36,540 nucleotides of DNA from CAYYAQ01 sp964469555 (GCA_964469555.1 CAYYAQ010000041.1:1-36540), one strand, 5' to 3'; positions 7,322 to 15,819 are shown, numbered from the stretch's first letter. Numbers and translations are program-made. The notes: generated from the letters alone by a model not told the origin.

Positions 7322-7936
7322 CTACGCCGACTTTGCCGAAGTCTCGAGGGAGAGCGTCAGTCGGACGCTGTGCGAACCCAGGTCGACCTGGAGGTCGCCG
7401 CCGATATCGCGGACGAGATTGGTGAGGGTCTGCGCTCGCAGATCAGTTGGGTGGATCGATGGTTCACCCAGTGTATCCGTTTCTACGGAAACCACGGCGT
7501 TGCCGTCGTAGCGCCTCGTGACGATGCGCAACTCGTGGTCGAGCCCGGTGCATTCGGCGATGATGTGCAAGGCGCGCAACACGATCTGGAGCAAGAGCTC
7601 AGTCGAGTGCTTGAGCTCGGCTGTGTCCGTACACACCGTGGTCTTGATCGTGAGTGGTTTGTCGCACGCCAGCAGGAACTCCCGGCTCGCTACGCTTACG
7701 AGGCCGTGGAGGTCGGTGATCTTCTGTGGCGAGAGTCCGAGGTCCGCCATGAGCGCTTCGACCGATTCCTCGATGAATGCTGCGTCGAGGTGGAGTTGGG
7801 CCATCATCTCTTCGGGGTCGTGGACGAAGCCGGTGTCACAAACCTGACCGAGCCGCGAACCCACCCCGTCGAGGTGTCCGAACAGCTGCGAGTCGATTTG
7901 TTCCGGCAGGCTCTTCACGAGGGGGCGATCGACCAT
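7322..7936 (-). CDS. Degenerate GHKL/histidine-kinase-like protein, function unknown
   Basis: A soluble 204-residue protein. Its second half resembles the C-terminal ATPase fold of histidine kinases: a helix LLLQIVLRALHII (114-126) where the N-box would be, a strand pair ELRIVTRRYDGNAVVSVETD (135-154), then a helix and turn TLTNLVRDIGGDLQV (170-184) like the 'lvr.lGG.i.v' end of the domain. The catalytic N-box asparagine and the DxGxG loop are missing. The first half (about 35-90) is helical and could be a dimerisation bundle, but I see no phospho-accepting H-box. It may be a ChpT-like phosphotransferase or an inactive pseudokinase. It lies 51 bases after parA and upstream of bshA. The fold assignment rests on pattern reading only; the start ATG (7934-7936) lacks a clear ribosome site. 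Confidence 0.55.
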   Translation of the reverse strand: MVDRPLVKSLPEQIDSQLFGHLDGVGSRLGQVCDTGFVHDPEEMMAQLHLDAAFIEESVEALMADLGLSPQKITDLHGLVSVASREFLLACDKPLTIKTTVCTDTAELKHSTELLLQIVLRALHIIAECTGLDHELRIVTRRYDGNAVVSVETDTLGEPSIHPTDLRAQTLTNLVRDIGGDLQVDLGSHSVRLTLSLETSAKSA

Positions 7937-7987
7937 ATGGGGGCTCGGACTGGAGCAGAATCGTCCCAGGGGCCTGGATCGCCGCTT

Positions 7988-9514
7988 CTACGCTCCCGAA
8001 CCTTCCTGGAGTTCGGGGGTCGAAGTCTCGATTTTCCGGTCGGCATCTCCACCACCGTCGCCGGCGTCCGCCGCCGTCTCGACTACCGGAGCGGGATCCG
8101 TCTCGAGGTTCTGCCCTGATACGGGGCCAGGCTCGGGCGAGTCCTGAGGTTCGGGCGGAGCGTTCGTCACCGTTTTCTCTACCGGCTCTGCACCTGTTGG
8201 CGGAGTGGGGGTCGCTGCCTCTGGCAGAGAACCGTTCGTGATCGCCGCGGCCTCGGGTTCTGATTGCGGTGCGTTCTCCGATGACGCGTCGGAGGTTGCG
8301 GTTACAGACTCCGCCGGAGCCAACTCGGCGACGACCTCCGGTTCGACGACAGGCGAAGACTCCTCGACGGTCGCGGGAAGCTCCGCTTGATCCGGCTTCG
8401 CGTCGTCGGCGAGCGTCGTCGGCGCCTGGATGACGGGCTCCGTCGGTGTTGGCTCAGCTGGGATCGGTTCGGCTGGCGGCACGGATTCTACGAACGGCGC
8501 GCCGGCGTCCACCGCCACGGCGACGGGAGCTTCCAAGGGCGACTCGACGATGGCGGTAAGTTTTTTGGTCGCGGCTTCACCTTCGCTCCCTGTCACCTCG
8601 TCCGCGGCGACGGGCTCGACGACTTCGCTGCCTTCTTCCTCCGACTCGTCGATCGCATCCTCTTCATCTTCTTCGGGCTCGCTTTCTAGAGGAGCGACTT
8701 CGAACGTCCCTGCGAATCGACGCAACAACTCGTCGGCGACGACGTCGTAGTCGTGGGCGCCGTTGGACTCGGGGGCGTGTTCGAAGATGGTGCGACCGAA
8801 GCTCGGCGCTTCCGCCAGCTTGACGTTGGAGCGGATACAGGTCTCGGCCAAGACGTCGCCGAAGTGCTGGCGCAGCTCGCTCAGTACCTCGTTCGTGAGG
8901 TTCGTCCGCCGATCCACCATGCACGGCAGGATGAGGCAGATCGAGAGGTCAGGGTTCAGGCGTTGCTTGACGAGCTGCATGACCTCCATCAACTTGGTCA
9001 TGCCCTGCATGGAAAAATACTCAGCCTGCATCGGGATGATGATCTCGTCGGCCGAGACGAGCGCGTTCGCTGACAGGACGCCGAGCGAAGGAGGGCAGTC
9101 GAGGAAGATGTAGTCGAACTTCGGCGCCGCGTCGTCTTCCTCGAAGACTTCGATCGCTTCGCGCAGGATCGTTTCCCGACCGATTCGGTTCGCGAGCATC
9201 GTCTCGACCCCGGCAAGCGACGTGTCCGCCGGGATTATGTAGAGCCCTTCGGTGTCGGTCTCCGAGATCATCTCGGCGAGGTTCTTTCCGTCGACGAGGA
9301 GATCGGTCATCGTCGCGCCGTCACCTTCGGGACGGCAATCCAGATGAAGAGTCAGGTTCGCCTGGGGATCGATATCGAGGAGGAGGACCTTGTTGCCACG
9401 TCCTGCCAACGCCGCGCCGATGTTGACAGTGGACGTCGTCTTGCCAACCCCACCCTTTTGGTTGATGACCGCAATACACCGCACCCACCTATTCGACTCG
9501 ACAGGAGGGTTCAA
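7988..9514 (-). CDS. parA: ParA/Soj-family ATPase with long acidic C-terminal tail
   Basis: Residues 12-270 form a complete ParA-type deviant Walker ATPase: KGGVGKTT (20-27), DIDPQANLT (48-55), FDYIFLDCPPSLG (133-145) and the Soj-like segment SNVKLAEAPSFG (229-240). ParA proteins partition chromosomes or plasmids, or position other cargo, by ATP-controlled DNA binding with a partner such as ParB. From about residue 275 to 508 follows a low-complexity tail rich in Glu, Asp, Pro, Ala, Thr and Ser, with very few Lys/Arg and almost no aromatic residues, which is most likely disordered. No parB is nearby in the window. Translation probably starts at TTG 9512-9514, one base after the bshB1 stop; a GTG at codon 11 is an alternative. 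Cargo and partner are unknown. Confidence 0.9.
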   Translation of the reverse strand: MNPPVESNRWVRCIAVINQKGGVGKTTSTVNIGAALAGRGNKVLLLDIDPQANLTLHLDCRPEGDGATMTDLLVDGKNLAEMISETDTEGLYIIPADTSLAGVETMLANRIGRETILREAIEVFEEDDAAPKFDYIFLDCPPSLGVLSANALVSADEIIIPMQAEYFSMQGMTKLMEVMQLVKQRLNPDLSICLILPCMVDRRTNLTNEVLSELRQHFGDVLAETCIRSNVKLAEAPSFGRTIFEHAPESNGAHDYDVVADELLRRFAGTFEVAPLESEPEEDEEDAIDESEEEGSEVVEPVAADEVTGSEGEAATKKLTAIVESPLEAPVAVAVDAGAPFVESVPPAEPIPAEPTPTEPVIQAPTTLADDAKPDQAELPATVEESSPVVEPEVVAELAPAESVTATSDASSENAPQSEPEAAAITNGSLPEAATPTPPTGAEPVEKTVTNAPPEPQDSPEPGPVSGQNLETDPAPVVETAADAGDGGGDADRKIETSTPELQEGSGA

Positions 9515-9515
9515 A

Positions 9516-10250
9516 TCAACGTCGGAACAGGCTCCCGAGGTCGTGGATCAGCAGGGAGCCATCGACGACGAACGGCTCTGCCGCTCGGCAACCGACTTGC
9601 GCGCCGAAGTACCGGTCCCGCACCATGCACCGGACCAGCGGGTCGATCTTCTTCGCGAAGTGAGCTCCGTCCTTCTCGGTGCCGGGAATGTTGACCTGGG
9701 TCGCGTAGCACTCGATCGCGGCCTTCTTCTGCGGAACGAAATAGCTGATATCGACACAGAAGTCCGGGTCTACGTGATTGTTACCGGGATAGCGAATCGC
9801 GACGGTCGGGCGGTACGGCGCCCCGAGTTCGGGCCCGTACTTCGTCAGCCCCGCCAGGAAGAACGCCCGCCGGGCGATGTGAGCCGCCGCCACGTGGTCT
9901 GGGTGCACATCGCGTTCGTGGGGCGCGAAGAACAGCCGTGGCCGGAGTCGCCGGATCTCCGCGACGACCTTGGCGACCATTTCGTCGTCGTCGGCGCGCA
10001 GGCGGGTGTCCGGAAGCTCCNNNNNNNNNNCCAGGTTGGTTCTCTCAGCGACGCCGAGAGCCTTCGTCGCAGCTTCGCATTCCCGCTGGCGAGTCTTCGC
10101 GTCGCCGCGCGTTCCCATCTCCCCACGGGTCATGTCGACGATCGCGACCTTCTCGCCCGCGGCGATCAGGCGAAGGATCGTACCTCCGCAACCAATCTCG
10201 GCGTCGTCTGGGTGTGGCCCGAGACAGAGGGCTTCGAAGTCGTGGCTCAT
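9516..10250 (-). CDS. bshB1: Bacillithiol synthesis deacetylase BshB1 (contains N gap)
   Basis: Zn-dependent LmbE-like deacetylase converting GlcNAc-malate to GlcN-malate, the second bacillithiol step. Visible: the metal motif GPHPDDAEIGCGG (11-23), DMTRGEMGTRG (39-49), which is typical of BshB1, and ERDVHPDHVAAAHIARRAF with the third metal-binding histidine. The frame stays open through ten N (10021-10030), read as four unknown residues between NL and ELPDTRL; family members show only one residue there (NL-x-LPD), so the gap is probably an assembly artefact. The ATG overlaps the bshC stop as ATGA (10247-10250), and the parA start follows the bshB1 stop by one base. Confidence 0.92.
   Translation of the reverse strand: MSHDFEALCLGPHPDDAEIGCGGTILRLIAAGEKVAIVDMTRGEMGTRGDAKTRQRECEAATKALGVAERTNLXXXXELPDTRLRADDDEMVAKVVAEIRRLRPRLFFAPHERDVHPDHVAAAHIARRAFFLAGLTKYGPELGAPYRPTVAIRYPGNNHVDPDFCVDISYFVPQKKAAIECYATQVNIPGTEKDGAHFAKKIDPLVRCMVRDRYFGAQVGCRAAEPFVVDGSLLIHDLGSLFRR
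10021..10030. other. Assembly gap (10 N) inside bshB1
   Basis: Ten unspecified bases join two contigs. Read on the minus strand, the left flank ends CTGG and the right flank begins GGAGC. Overlapping the shared GG gives CTG GAG CTT, that is NLELPDTRL, which restores the family motif exactly and keeps the frame. The true gap is therefore likely zero with a two-base overlap. Confidence 0.95.
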
Positions 10251-11797
10251 AGCTCCAGTATTCCGTGTCCGGTCGAGAACGGGTCGGCTGCTCCGACGAG
10301 CTGGTCAGCCAAGGCTTCACCGTGCGCCGCGAGAAACGGCAGGGCGTTGAGCACGCGCTCCTGGGCACGGCCCCGGGGACACAAGCAGTTGACGACCCGA
10401 CGAATCTGCCGCAGGCCAGTGCCTTCGCGATTCTGTCTCGAGTTGCGGAGCTTGTTGAGGAGCTTGCTCAACTCGTCGTGCACCTTGCCCCGAGTTCGTT
10501 CGACGGCGCGCACCATCTGGCTGTCAGCGGTGCGCATCGTCGTCACGAGCTCGGACATCTGCACCTTCACGTGCTCGATCAACTGCTCGAGTCCACTCTC
10601 GTCGCCGGTGGCCTCGTCGTGGATCGCTGTCTGCGCGAGTTGATCGGCGCCGACTTCGAGATCGGGGATGTCCCAGTTGAATCGTTTGAGGAGCTTGGCG
10701 AGAGACGGCTCGACGAGCGTCAGCGATGCGCGCGGCACGAACACGGGCGCCGGAACCCCGAGTTGACGGTAGAGCGGTCCGGCAACCGAGAGGTACGAGA
10801 GCTCTCCCGATCCGACGACGGAGCCGAGAGTCGGCAAGCACGCGTCCTGCCACAGCGCTCGAAGCAACACGCCGGGGCTGAGGTCCGTGACGCGGTTCAC
10901 CGGGTCGCCCTGCGCCATCGCGACGCGACGACCACCCGTGTTCTGGAACATCAAGGTAGCCGTGGGATCGAGGCTGATGTCGAGGCCTATCTCGAGCAGC
11001 ACCTCGATCGTGGAACTGACCGTGCTCTGGATTTCGTTGGCCTGTTCCCACCACCTTGGAAGTACTTCGAACGCCTCCTCGGGAAGGTCCTGCGGTTCGA
11101 TGACCAGGAGGCCGTGTTTGCCGAACATGCCGAAGAGCATGCGCGCGAGCGCGTCGCCGATGTGTTCGTCGGGGAGCCGTGGCCGGAATAGATCGAGAGC
11201 CCACTCACGGAATTCGCTGTGCGGCAGAAGATCCGAGACGGCAGCGAGCGCGTGGTCGAGATCACGACCGACGCCGATGTCGCGGATCGCTTCGCCGCTG
11301 CGCGTCAGATCAAGTCGGATGCGTTGGATTTCGAGGCTGTTGTTGATGAAGAAGGCGCGGTTGACCTCGTCGAGATCATGGTCGTCAGTGTGGTTCCAGA
11401 ACAAGGGGACGACAGTCGGGCCATCAGACGATGCGTTGATCTCCTGAGCGAGTCGCACGGCGGTCGCCGCCTTGTGCACAGTGTAGAGCGGACCACCGAA
11501 CAGTCCGGGTTGCTGGCCCGTGATGATGACCTGAACGTCACCTCGGGCTATGGACCGCGCGGCTGCGATCGATTCCGCCGGCGCGCTGTGCCTCTCGGCG
11601 TAGTTCTCGAGCGCGGTCGAGATCGATTCGTTCGACAGCAGACGTCGCGCGTTGACCGGGGCGCGACGCAGGAGATCCGCCACGCTTCGTGGCCGGCGAC
11701 CGAGGAACTGCTCGAGGTCCGGATCTTCTTCGAGGTATCGCACCTGGGTCGGCGACGAGCCCATGCTTCGAATTGGTACGTGTCGCAGCGTCGGCAT
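10247..11797 (-). CDS. bshC: Bacillithiol synthase BshC (cysteine-adding enzyme)
   Basis: Last bacillithiol step, attachment of cysteine to GlcN-malate. The protein has 516 residues from the ATG at 11795-11797, close to the family length. Characteristic segments are ITGQQPGLFGGPLYTVHKA, equivalent to the conserved TGQQ-GL-GPLYT-YKA block; VVPLFWNHTDDHDLDEVN, equivalent to VPVFWIA-EDHDF-E; and VFVPRASLTLVEP. A coiled-coil-like region follows in the last third, as in the solved family member. An upstream in-frame start (11935) lies inside pyrF and gives an Arg-rich extension unlike the family, so it was rejected. The gene begins 4 bases after the pyrF stop and ends in an ATGA overlap with bshB1. 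Confidence 0.92.
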   Translation of the reverse strand: MPTLRHVPIRSMGSSPTQVRYLEEDPDLEQFLGRRPRSVADLLRRAPVNARRLLSNESISTALENYAERHSAPAESIAAARSIARGDVQVIITGQQPGLFGGPLYTVHKAATAVRLAQEINASSDGPTVVPLFWNHTDDHDLDEVNRAFFINNSLEIQRIRLDLTRSGEAIRDIGVGRDLDHALAAVSDLLPHSEFREWALDLFRPRLPDEHIGDALARMLFGMFGKHGLLVIEPQDLPEEAFEVLPRWWEQANEIQSTVSSTIEVLLEIGLDISLDPTATLMFQNTGGRRVAMAQGDPVNRVTDLSPGVLLRALWQDACLPTLGSVVGSGELSYLSVAGPLYRQLGVPAPVFVPRASLTLVEPSLAKLLKRFNWDIPDLEVGADQLAQTAIHDEATGDESGLEQLIEHVKVQMSELVTTMRTADSQMVRAVERTRGKVHDELSKLLNKLRNSRQNREGTGLRQIRRVVNCLCPRGRAQERVLNALPFLAAHGEALADQLVGAADPFSTGHGILEL

Positions 11798-11801
11798 GGT
11801 T

Positions 11802-12668
11802 TCAGGTCTTTGCGTGCGCGATCGAACGCACTTCCGTGGCGAACTTCTCGGCCGCCGCCTCGATTCTGGTGCGCCAATTCGGGTCGTCGGGTTCGAAGCA
11901 GTGCATGATCCCGCGGCTCTGAGCGACGAGGGCACCGCGGCCCTGGTCGTCGAACGCGGCGCGCACGTCGGCGACGGACGCGCCCTGCGCGCCCACGCCC
12001 GGCAGCAGGATCCACGCTCGGGGCATCCTCTCGCGCAACCGTGCGATCTCGTCGCCGTAGGTCGCCCCGACCACCGCGCCGACGGTGGCGTAGCCGTCGG
12101 GATCCCCGGTGCCCTCGCCCCAGCGGCGCACCGCGTCGGCGACGGCGTCGGACAGGTCGGAGCCCCCGGCGACCTTCAGAGACTGGAACTCCGCGGCGGA
12201 CGGGTTCGACGTGCGCACCAGGATGAAGACGCCTTTCCCGGCCCCGCGACAGTGCTGGAGAAAGGGCTCGATAGAGTCAGAACCCAAGTAAGGATGCAGA
12301 GTTATGGCGTCTGCCCACTGAAAGTGGGAGTTCGCGTAGGCCGCTGCCGTGCTGCCGATATCGCCGCGTTTGACATCCCCGATGACGAGCATGCCGGCGG
12401 CTCGAGCCGCTTCGCAGGTGTCTTCGTAGGCGCGGAAACCTTCCCACCCGAACTGCTCGAAGAACGCGATGTTCGGCTTCACCACCGGGATGTGCGGGGC
12501 GATGGCAGGGATCGCTTCGCGGTAGAACGCAAGGAGGCGCTCGGGGGCGCTTTCTCCGGCGGCGCAGTCCCGGGGAAAGCTCTCGATTCGAGGGTCGAAA
12601 CCGACCACGGCCGGGGCCATGCCGGCCTCGATTCGCTGTTCAAGGGCTGTCGCGAAGTTGTCGACCAT
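11802..12668 (-). CDS. pyrF: Orotidine 5'-phosphate decarboxylase, type 2
   Basis: Final step of de novo UMP synthesis, decarboxylation of OMP. The length of 288 and the pattern VVGFDPRIESFP, VVKPNIAFFEQFGWEG, DVKRGDIGSTAAAYA (the catalytic Lys/Asp cluster) and LLPGVGAQG match the longer type 2 PyrF proteins found in Actinobacteria, Myxococcus and Planctomycetes. The ATG is at 12666-12668. The gene appears to head the minus-strand operon that continues into bshC after 4 bases. It is divergent from pntAA across 207 bases. Its linkage to bacillithiol synthesis is probably only positional. Confidence 0.94.
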   Translation of the reverse strand: MVDNFATALEQRIEAGMAPAVVGFDPRIESFPRDCAAGESAPERLLAFYREAIPAIAPHIPVVKPNIAFFEQFGWEGFRAYEDTCEAARAAGMLVIGDVKRGDIGSTAAAYANSHFQWADAITLHPYLGSDSIEPFLQHCRGAGKGVFILVRTSNPSAAEFQSLKVAGGSDLSDAVADAVRRWGEGTGDPDGYATVGAVVGATYGDEIARLRERMPRAWILLPGVGAQGASVADVRAAFDDQGRGALVAQSRGIMHCFEPDDPNWRTRIEAAAEKFATEVRSIAHAKT

Positions 12669-12875
12669 GCGCCGCAGAGCCTACCGAGCGCGGCGGTCCC
12701 TGGCGACATCACAGTAAGTTCGCAAAGGCAAAACAAATGGGATGCACTCGGTGCGCTGATCCTGTTCTCTCTCGGATCCTGATTCCCTGAGACTACGCCC
12801 GAGGGCCACCTACACCCCCAGAGAATGGGGAACAGGGCTCGGGACCGCGACCGGGGATTACCACTGGAGATCTCG
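12669..12875. promoter_or_regulatory. Divergent promoter region pyrF / pntAA
   Basis: This 207-base gap between two divergently transcribed genes must contain both promoters. A direct repeat of GATCCTG occurs about 17 bases apart near 12760-12782, and a short dyad GCAC-TCG-GTGC lies at about 12744-12754. For pntAA a clear ribosome site GGAG lies at 12866-12869, six bases before the ATG. I did not find a convincing -35/-10 pair for either side. Confidence 0.4.
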
Positions 12876-14024
12876 ATGACTGTCGCTTTTATTCCCAAAG
12901 AGACCCACGCCGACGAAACGCGTGTCGCCGGTTCGCCTGACACCGTGAAGGCGTTCGTCAAGGCTGGTCTGCAGGTTCAAGTGCAGAGTGACGCGGGGTT
13001 GCTGTCCGGCTTCACCGACGAGGACTTCACGCAGGCCGGTGCGACGATCGTCGACGACGCTGCCGCAGCGCGCGCCAGCGCGGACCTCGTGTTGGGCATC
13101 CGACCGCCGGAGGCGTCCGACGTCTCAGGGTTCAAGAAGGGTGCGACGTTGGTCTGTGGTCTGCAACCGATGTTGCATCTCGAACTCGTCAAGGCGCTCG
13201 CCGAAGCGGGCGTCTACGTGTTTGCGATGGATCTCATGCCGCGCATCACTCGCGCGCAGAAGATGGACATCCTCAGCAGCCAGGCGACAGCGGGTGGTTA
13301 CCAGGCGGTGTTGATGGCGGCCGCGAAGTTGCCGCGCTTCTTCCCGCTGCTGATGACCGCAGCCGGGACGATCAAGCCGAGCCGCGTGTTCGTGCTGGGC
13401 GTCGGAGTCGCCGGATTGCAGGCGATCGCGACCGCGAAGCGACTCGGTGCGGTCGTCGAAGCGAACGACATCCGCCCTGCGGTCAAAGAACAGGTCGAGA
13501 GCCTGGGTGCGAAGTTCGTCGATACCGGCACGCCTCCCCAAGCCGAGACTTCGGGTGGATACGCCAAGGAGACCTCCGAGGAGTACCAGCGCAACCAGCG
13601 CGAGATCCTGACGAAGCACATCGCGGAATCCGAGGTCGTCATCACGACGGCGCTGATTCCCGGACGCAAGGCGCCAGTCCTCGTGACGGAGGACATGGTC
13701 AAGGGCATGAAGTCCGGTTCGGTGATCGTCGACATGGCCGTCGAGATGGGCGGCAACGTCGAGGGCAGCGAAGTGGGCAAGACGATCGTCAAACACGGCG
13801 TCACGATCATCGGCGAGTCGAACTTGCCGGGCATGGTCGCCGCCGACGCGAGCCGCATGTTCGCGCGCAACATCCTGAGCTTCCTGGAGACGAACATCAA
13901 GGAAGGGAAGCTCGAGTTCGATTGGGAGGACGAAACCGTCACCGGCACCAGCGTGTGCAAGGACGGTGAAATCTCCCACGCACAATCCGCCGAGGCGCTC
14001 ACCGCCAAGGGAGGTTCGCAATGA
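12876..14024 (+). CDS. pntAA: NAD(P) transhydrogenase alpha subunit 1 (domain I)
   Basis: NAD(H)-binding domain I of the proton-translocating transhydrogenase, which drives hydride transfer from NADH to NADP+ using the proton gradient. It has 382 residues. Visible are the N-terminal MTVAFIPKETHADETRVAGSP typical of PntA/alanine dehydrogenase-like folds, the Rossmann motif VFVLGVGVAGLQAIATAKRLGAVVE, and the mobile-loop region LIPGRKAPVLVTEDMVKGMK followed by VIVDMAVEMGGNVEGSE. The start was set at ATG 12876 because of GGAG six bases upstream and family alignment; an earlier in-frame start at 12825 gives a non-homologous Arg-rich leader. It overlaps pntAB as ATGA. The membrane part is separate, as in the three-subunit Rhodospirillum rubrum enzyme. 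Confidence 0.95.
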   Translation: MTVAFIPKETHADETRVAGSPDTVKAFVKAGLQVQVQSDAGLLSGFTDEDFTQAGATIVDDAAAARASADLVLGIRPPEASDVSGFKKGATLVCGLQPMLHLELVKALAEAGVYVFAMDLMPRITRAQKMDILSSQATAGGYQAVLMAAAKLPRFFPLLMTAAGTIKPSRVFVLGVGVAGLQAIATAKRLGAVVEANDIRPAVKEQVESLGAKFVDTGTPPQAETSGGYAKETSEEYQRNQREILTKHIAESEVVITTALIPGRKAPVLVTEDMVKGMKSGSVIVDMAVEMGGNVEGSEVGKTIVKHGVTIIGESNLPGMVAADASRMFARNILSFLETNIKEGKLEFDWEDETVTGTSVCKDGEISHAQSAEALTAKGGSQ

Positions 14025-14323
14025 TCGGAATAGCCTTCGAAGTCACGTTCTTCGTCTTCATCATCGCCGGGCTCGTCGGATTGGAGATCATCACGAAGGT
14101 TCCGCCGACGTTGCACACGCCGCTGATGTCGGGTAGCAACGCCATCTCGGGAGTGACGATCGTCGGAGCTATCGCGCTCCTTCGGTCGGACTTCGGTTGG
14201 GGCGGCCTGTTCCTCGGGTTGATCGCGCTGATCTTCGCGACGGTCAACGTCGTCGGTGGCTTCATGGTTACCGACCGCATGCTCGCCATGTTTGGAACGA
14301 AGAAGAAGAAGACGTCATCGTGA
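14021..14323 (+). CDS. pntAB: NAD(P) transhydrogenase alpha subunit 2 (membrane part)
   Basis: A 100-residue membrane protein with three or four hydrophobic segments (about 3-22, 30-50, 55-82), forming the part of the domain II proton channel that in E. coli is the PntA C-terminus. Motifs GLVGLEIITKVPPTLHTPLM and SGSNAISGVTIVGA are near-invariant in the family. GGAGG at 14010-14014 sits six bases before the ATG. The stop overlaps a possible GTG start of pntB, showing tight translational coupling across the three genes. Confidence 0.94.
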   Translation: MIGIAFEVTFFVFIIAGLVGLEIITKVPPTLHTPLMSGSNAISGVTIVGAIALLRSDFGWGGLFLGLIALIFATVNVVGGFMVTDRMLAMFGTKKKKTSS

Positions 14324-14328
14324 GCGCC

Positions 14329-15819
14329 ATGAACATCCAGGAACCCACGATCCGAGACGCGGTCGACGCCGTTGACGCCGTGAAGAACGCGATCCGAGCC
14401 GTACAGGATGGCGCCGGAAGCGATCCGATCTACACGTACCTGTACCTGGTCGCGACCGTGCTCTTCATTCTCGGTCTCAAGCGGCTGAGCAGAGTCAGGA
14501 CGGCCCGTTCCGGCAACCAGCTCGCGGGGCTCGGAATGCTGCTCGCGATCGTCACGGCACTGGCTGAGACCCCCGACATCAGCGGTTGGATGATCGTGGT
14601 GGGTCTGATCATCGGCGGCATCGGCGGCGGGTTCCTCGCGCGCTGGGTGCAGATGACCCAGATGCCGGAGATGGTCGCCGCTTTCAACGGCCTCGGCGGC
14701 GGCGCGTCGATGTTTGTCGGGATGGCGTTCCTCGCCCAATCCACCCCGGGAATGGGCTCCGACCCGGGGCAAATGAGCATGGCCCAGGCGGTCACCGTTC
14801 CGTTGAGCATCCTGATCGGTGCCGCGACGATGACGGGCAGCGGGGTGGCCTACTTCAAGCTCGGTGGCAAGAAGTTCAAGCACCCACTGTCCGGCGCGGC
14901 CCGTCACGCTGCCCACGGCGCGATCGTGCTGTTGATCATCTTGTGCAGCGTTTGGCTTGCGCAGGCCGAGAGCGGCGTGTCGATGGCGATGGCCGCGATC
15001 GGGATCGCGCTGTTGTCCGGAATCCTCGGCGTTTTGCTCGTGTTCCCGATCGGCGGCGCGGACATGCCCGTCGTGGTCGCTTTGCTGAACTCCTACTCCG
15101 GTATCGCCGCAGCGGCGAGCGGGTTCGTGATCGACAACCTGCTGCTGGTGGTCGCTGGCGCGCTGGTCGGGGCGTCGGGCCTGATTCTCACGCGGATCAT
15201 GTGCAAGGCGATGAACCGGTCGCTCGGCAACGTGCTGCTCGGCGGCATCGGTGACGATGCGCTCGCGGAGGATGCGCGGGAGTACAACAACGTCAAGGAG
15301 ACATCGGCCGACGAGGTCGCGATGCTCTTCGATGGCGCGACCTCCGTGATCATCGTACCGGGCTACGGCCTTGCGGTTGCGCAGGCGCAACACGTGACCC
15401 GAGAGCTCGGCGAAGAGCTCGAAAAACGAGACGTGCAGGTCCGCTACGCGATCCACCCCGTCGCCGGTCGAATGCCCGGGCACATGAACGTGCTACTCGC
15501 CGAGGCCGACGTCCCGTACGACAGGCTGTTCGAACTCGAGAAGATCAACGGCGACTTCCAGAACACGGACGTCGTCCTGGTCCTCGGCGCGAACGACGTC
15601 GTCAACCCGGCGGCCCGCGAAGACGCCGACAGCCCGATCTACGGCATGCCAATCCTGGACGTCGACTTCGCGCAAACCGTCGTTGTCGTCAAGCGCAGCC
15701 TGAGCCCCGGCTACGCCGGCATCCGCAACCCACTGTTCGACAACGACAACACGCTGATGCTTTTCGCGGACGCCAAGGCGGCGCTGCAGGAGATGGTCAG
15801 GGAGATGAAGGATCTCTAG
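14329..15819 (+). CDS. pntB: NAD(P) transhydrogenase beta subunit
   Basis: The beta subunit carries the rest of the proton channel (about eight membrane helices, residues 35-270) and the NADP(H)-binding domain III. Domain III signatures are VIIVPGYGLAVAQAQH, with the inverted NADP-binding loop, IHPVAGRMPGHMNVLLAEA and LGANDVVNPAARED. From ATG 14329 it has 496 residues, about 30 longer at the N-terminus than E. coli PntB. GTG at 14320 overlaps the pntAB stop and is an equally possible start. The reading frame open upstream to 14197 is only the pntAB shadow. Together the three genes give a complete enzyme. Confidence 0.95.
   Translation: MNIQEPTIRDAVDAVDAVKNAIRAVQDGAGSDPIYTYLYLVATVLFILGLKRLSRVRTARSGNQLAGLGMLLAIVTALAETPDISGWMIVVGLIIGGIGGGFLARWVQMTQMPEMVAAFNGLGGGASMFVGMAFLAQSTPGMGSDPGQMSMAQAVTVPLSILIGAATMTGSGVAYFKLGGKKFKHPLSGAARHAAHGAIVLLIILCSVWLAQAESGVSMAMAAIGIALLSGILGVLLVFPIGGADMPVVVALLNSYSGIAAAASGFVIDNLLLVVAGALVGASGLILTRIMCKAMNRSLGNVLLGGIGDDALAEDAREYNNVKETSADEVAMLFDGATSVIIVPGYGLAVAQAQHVTRELGEELEKRDVQVRYAIHPVAGRMPGHMNVLLAEADVPYDRLFELEKINGDFQNTDVVLVLGANDVVNPAAREDADSPIYGMPILDVDFAQTVVVVKRSLSPGYAGIRNPLFDNDNTLMLFADAKAALQEMVREMKDL

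Noticed and set aside
13999..15483. 494-codon minus-strand frame opposite pntAB/pntB
   Set aside because: Asp/Arg/His-rich translation characteristic of antisense to a GC-rich membrane protein gene.
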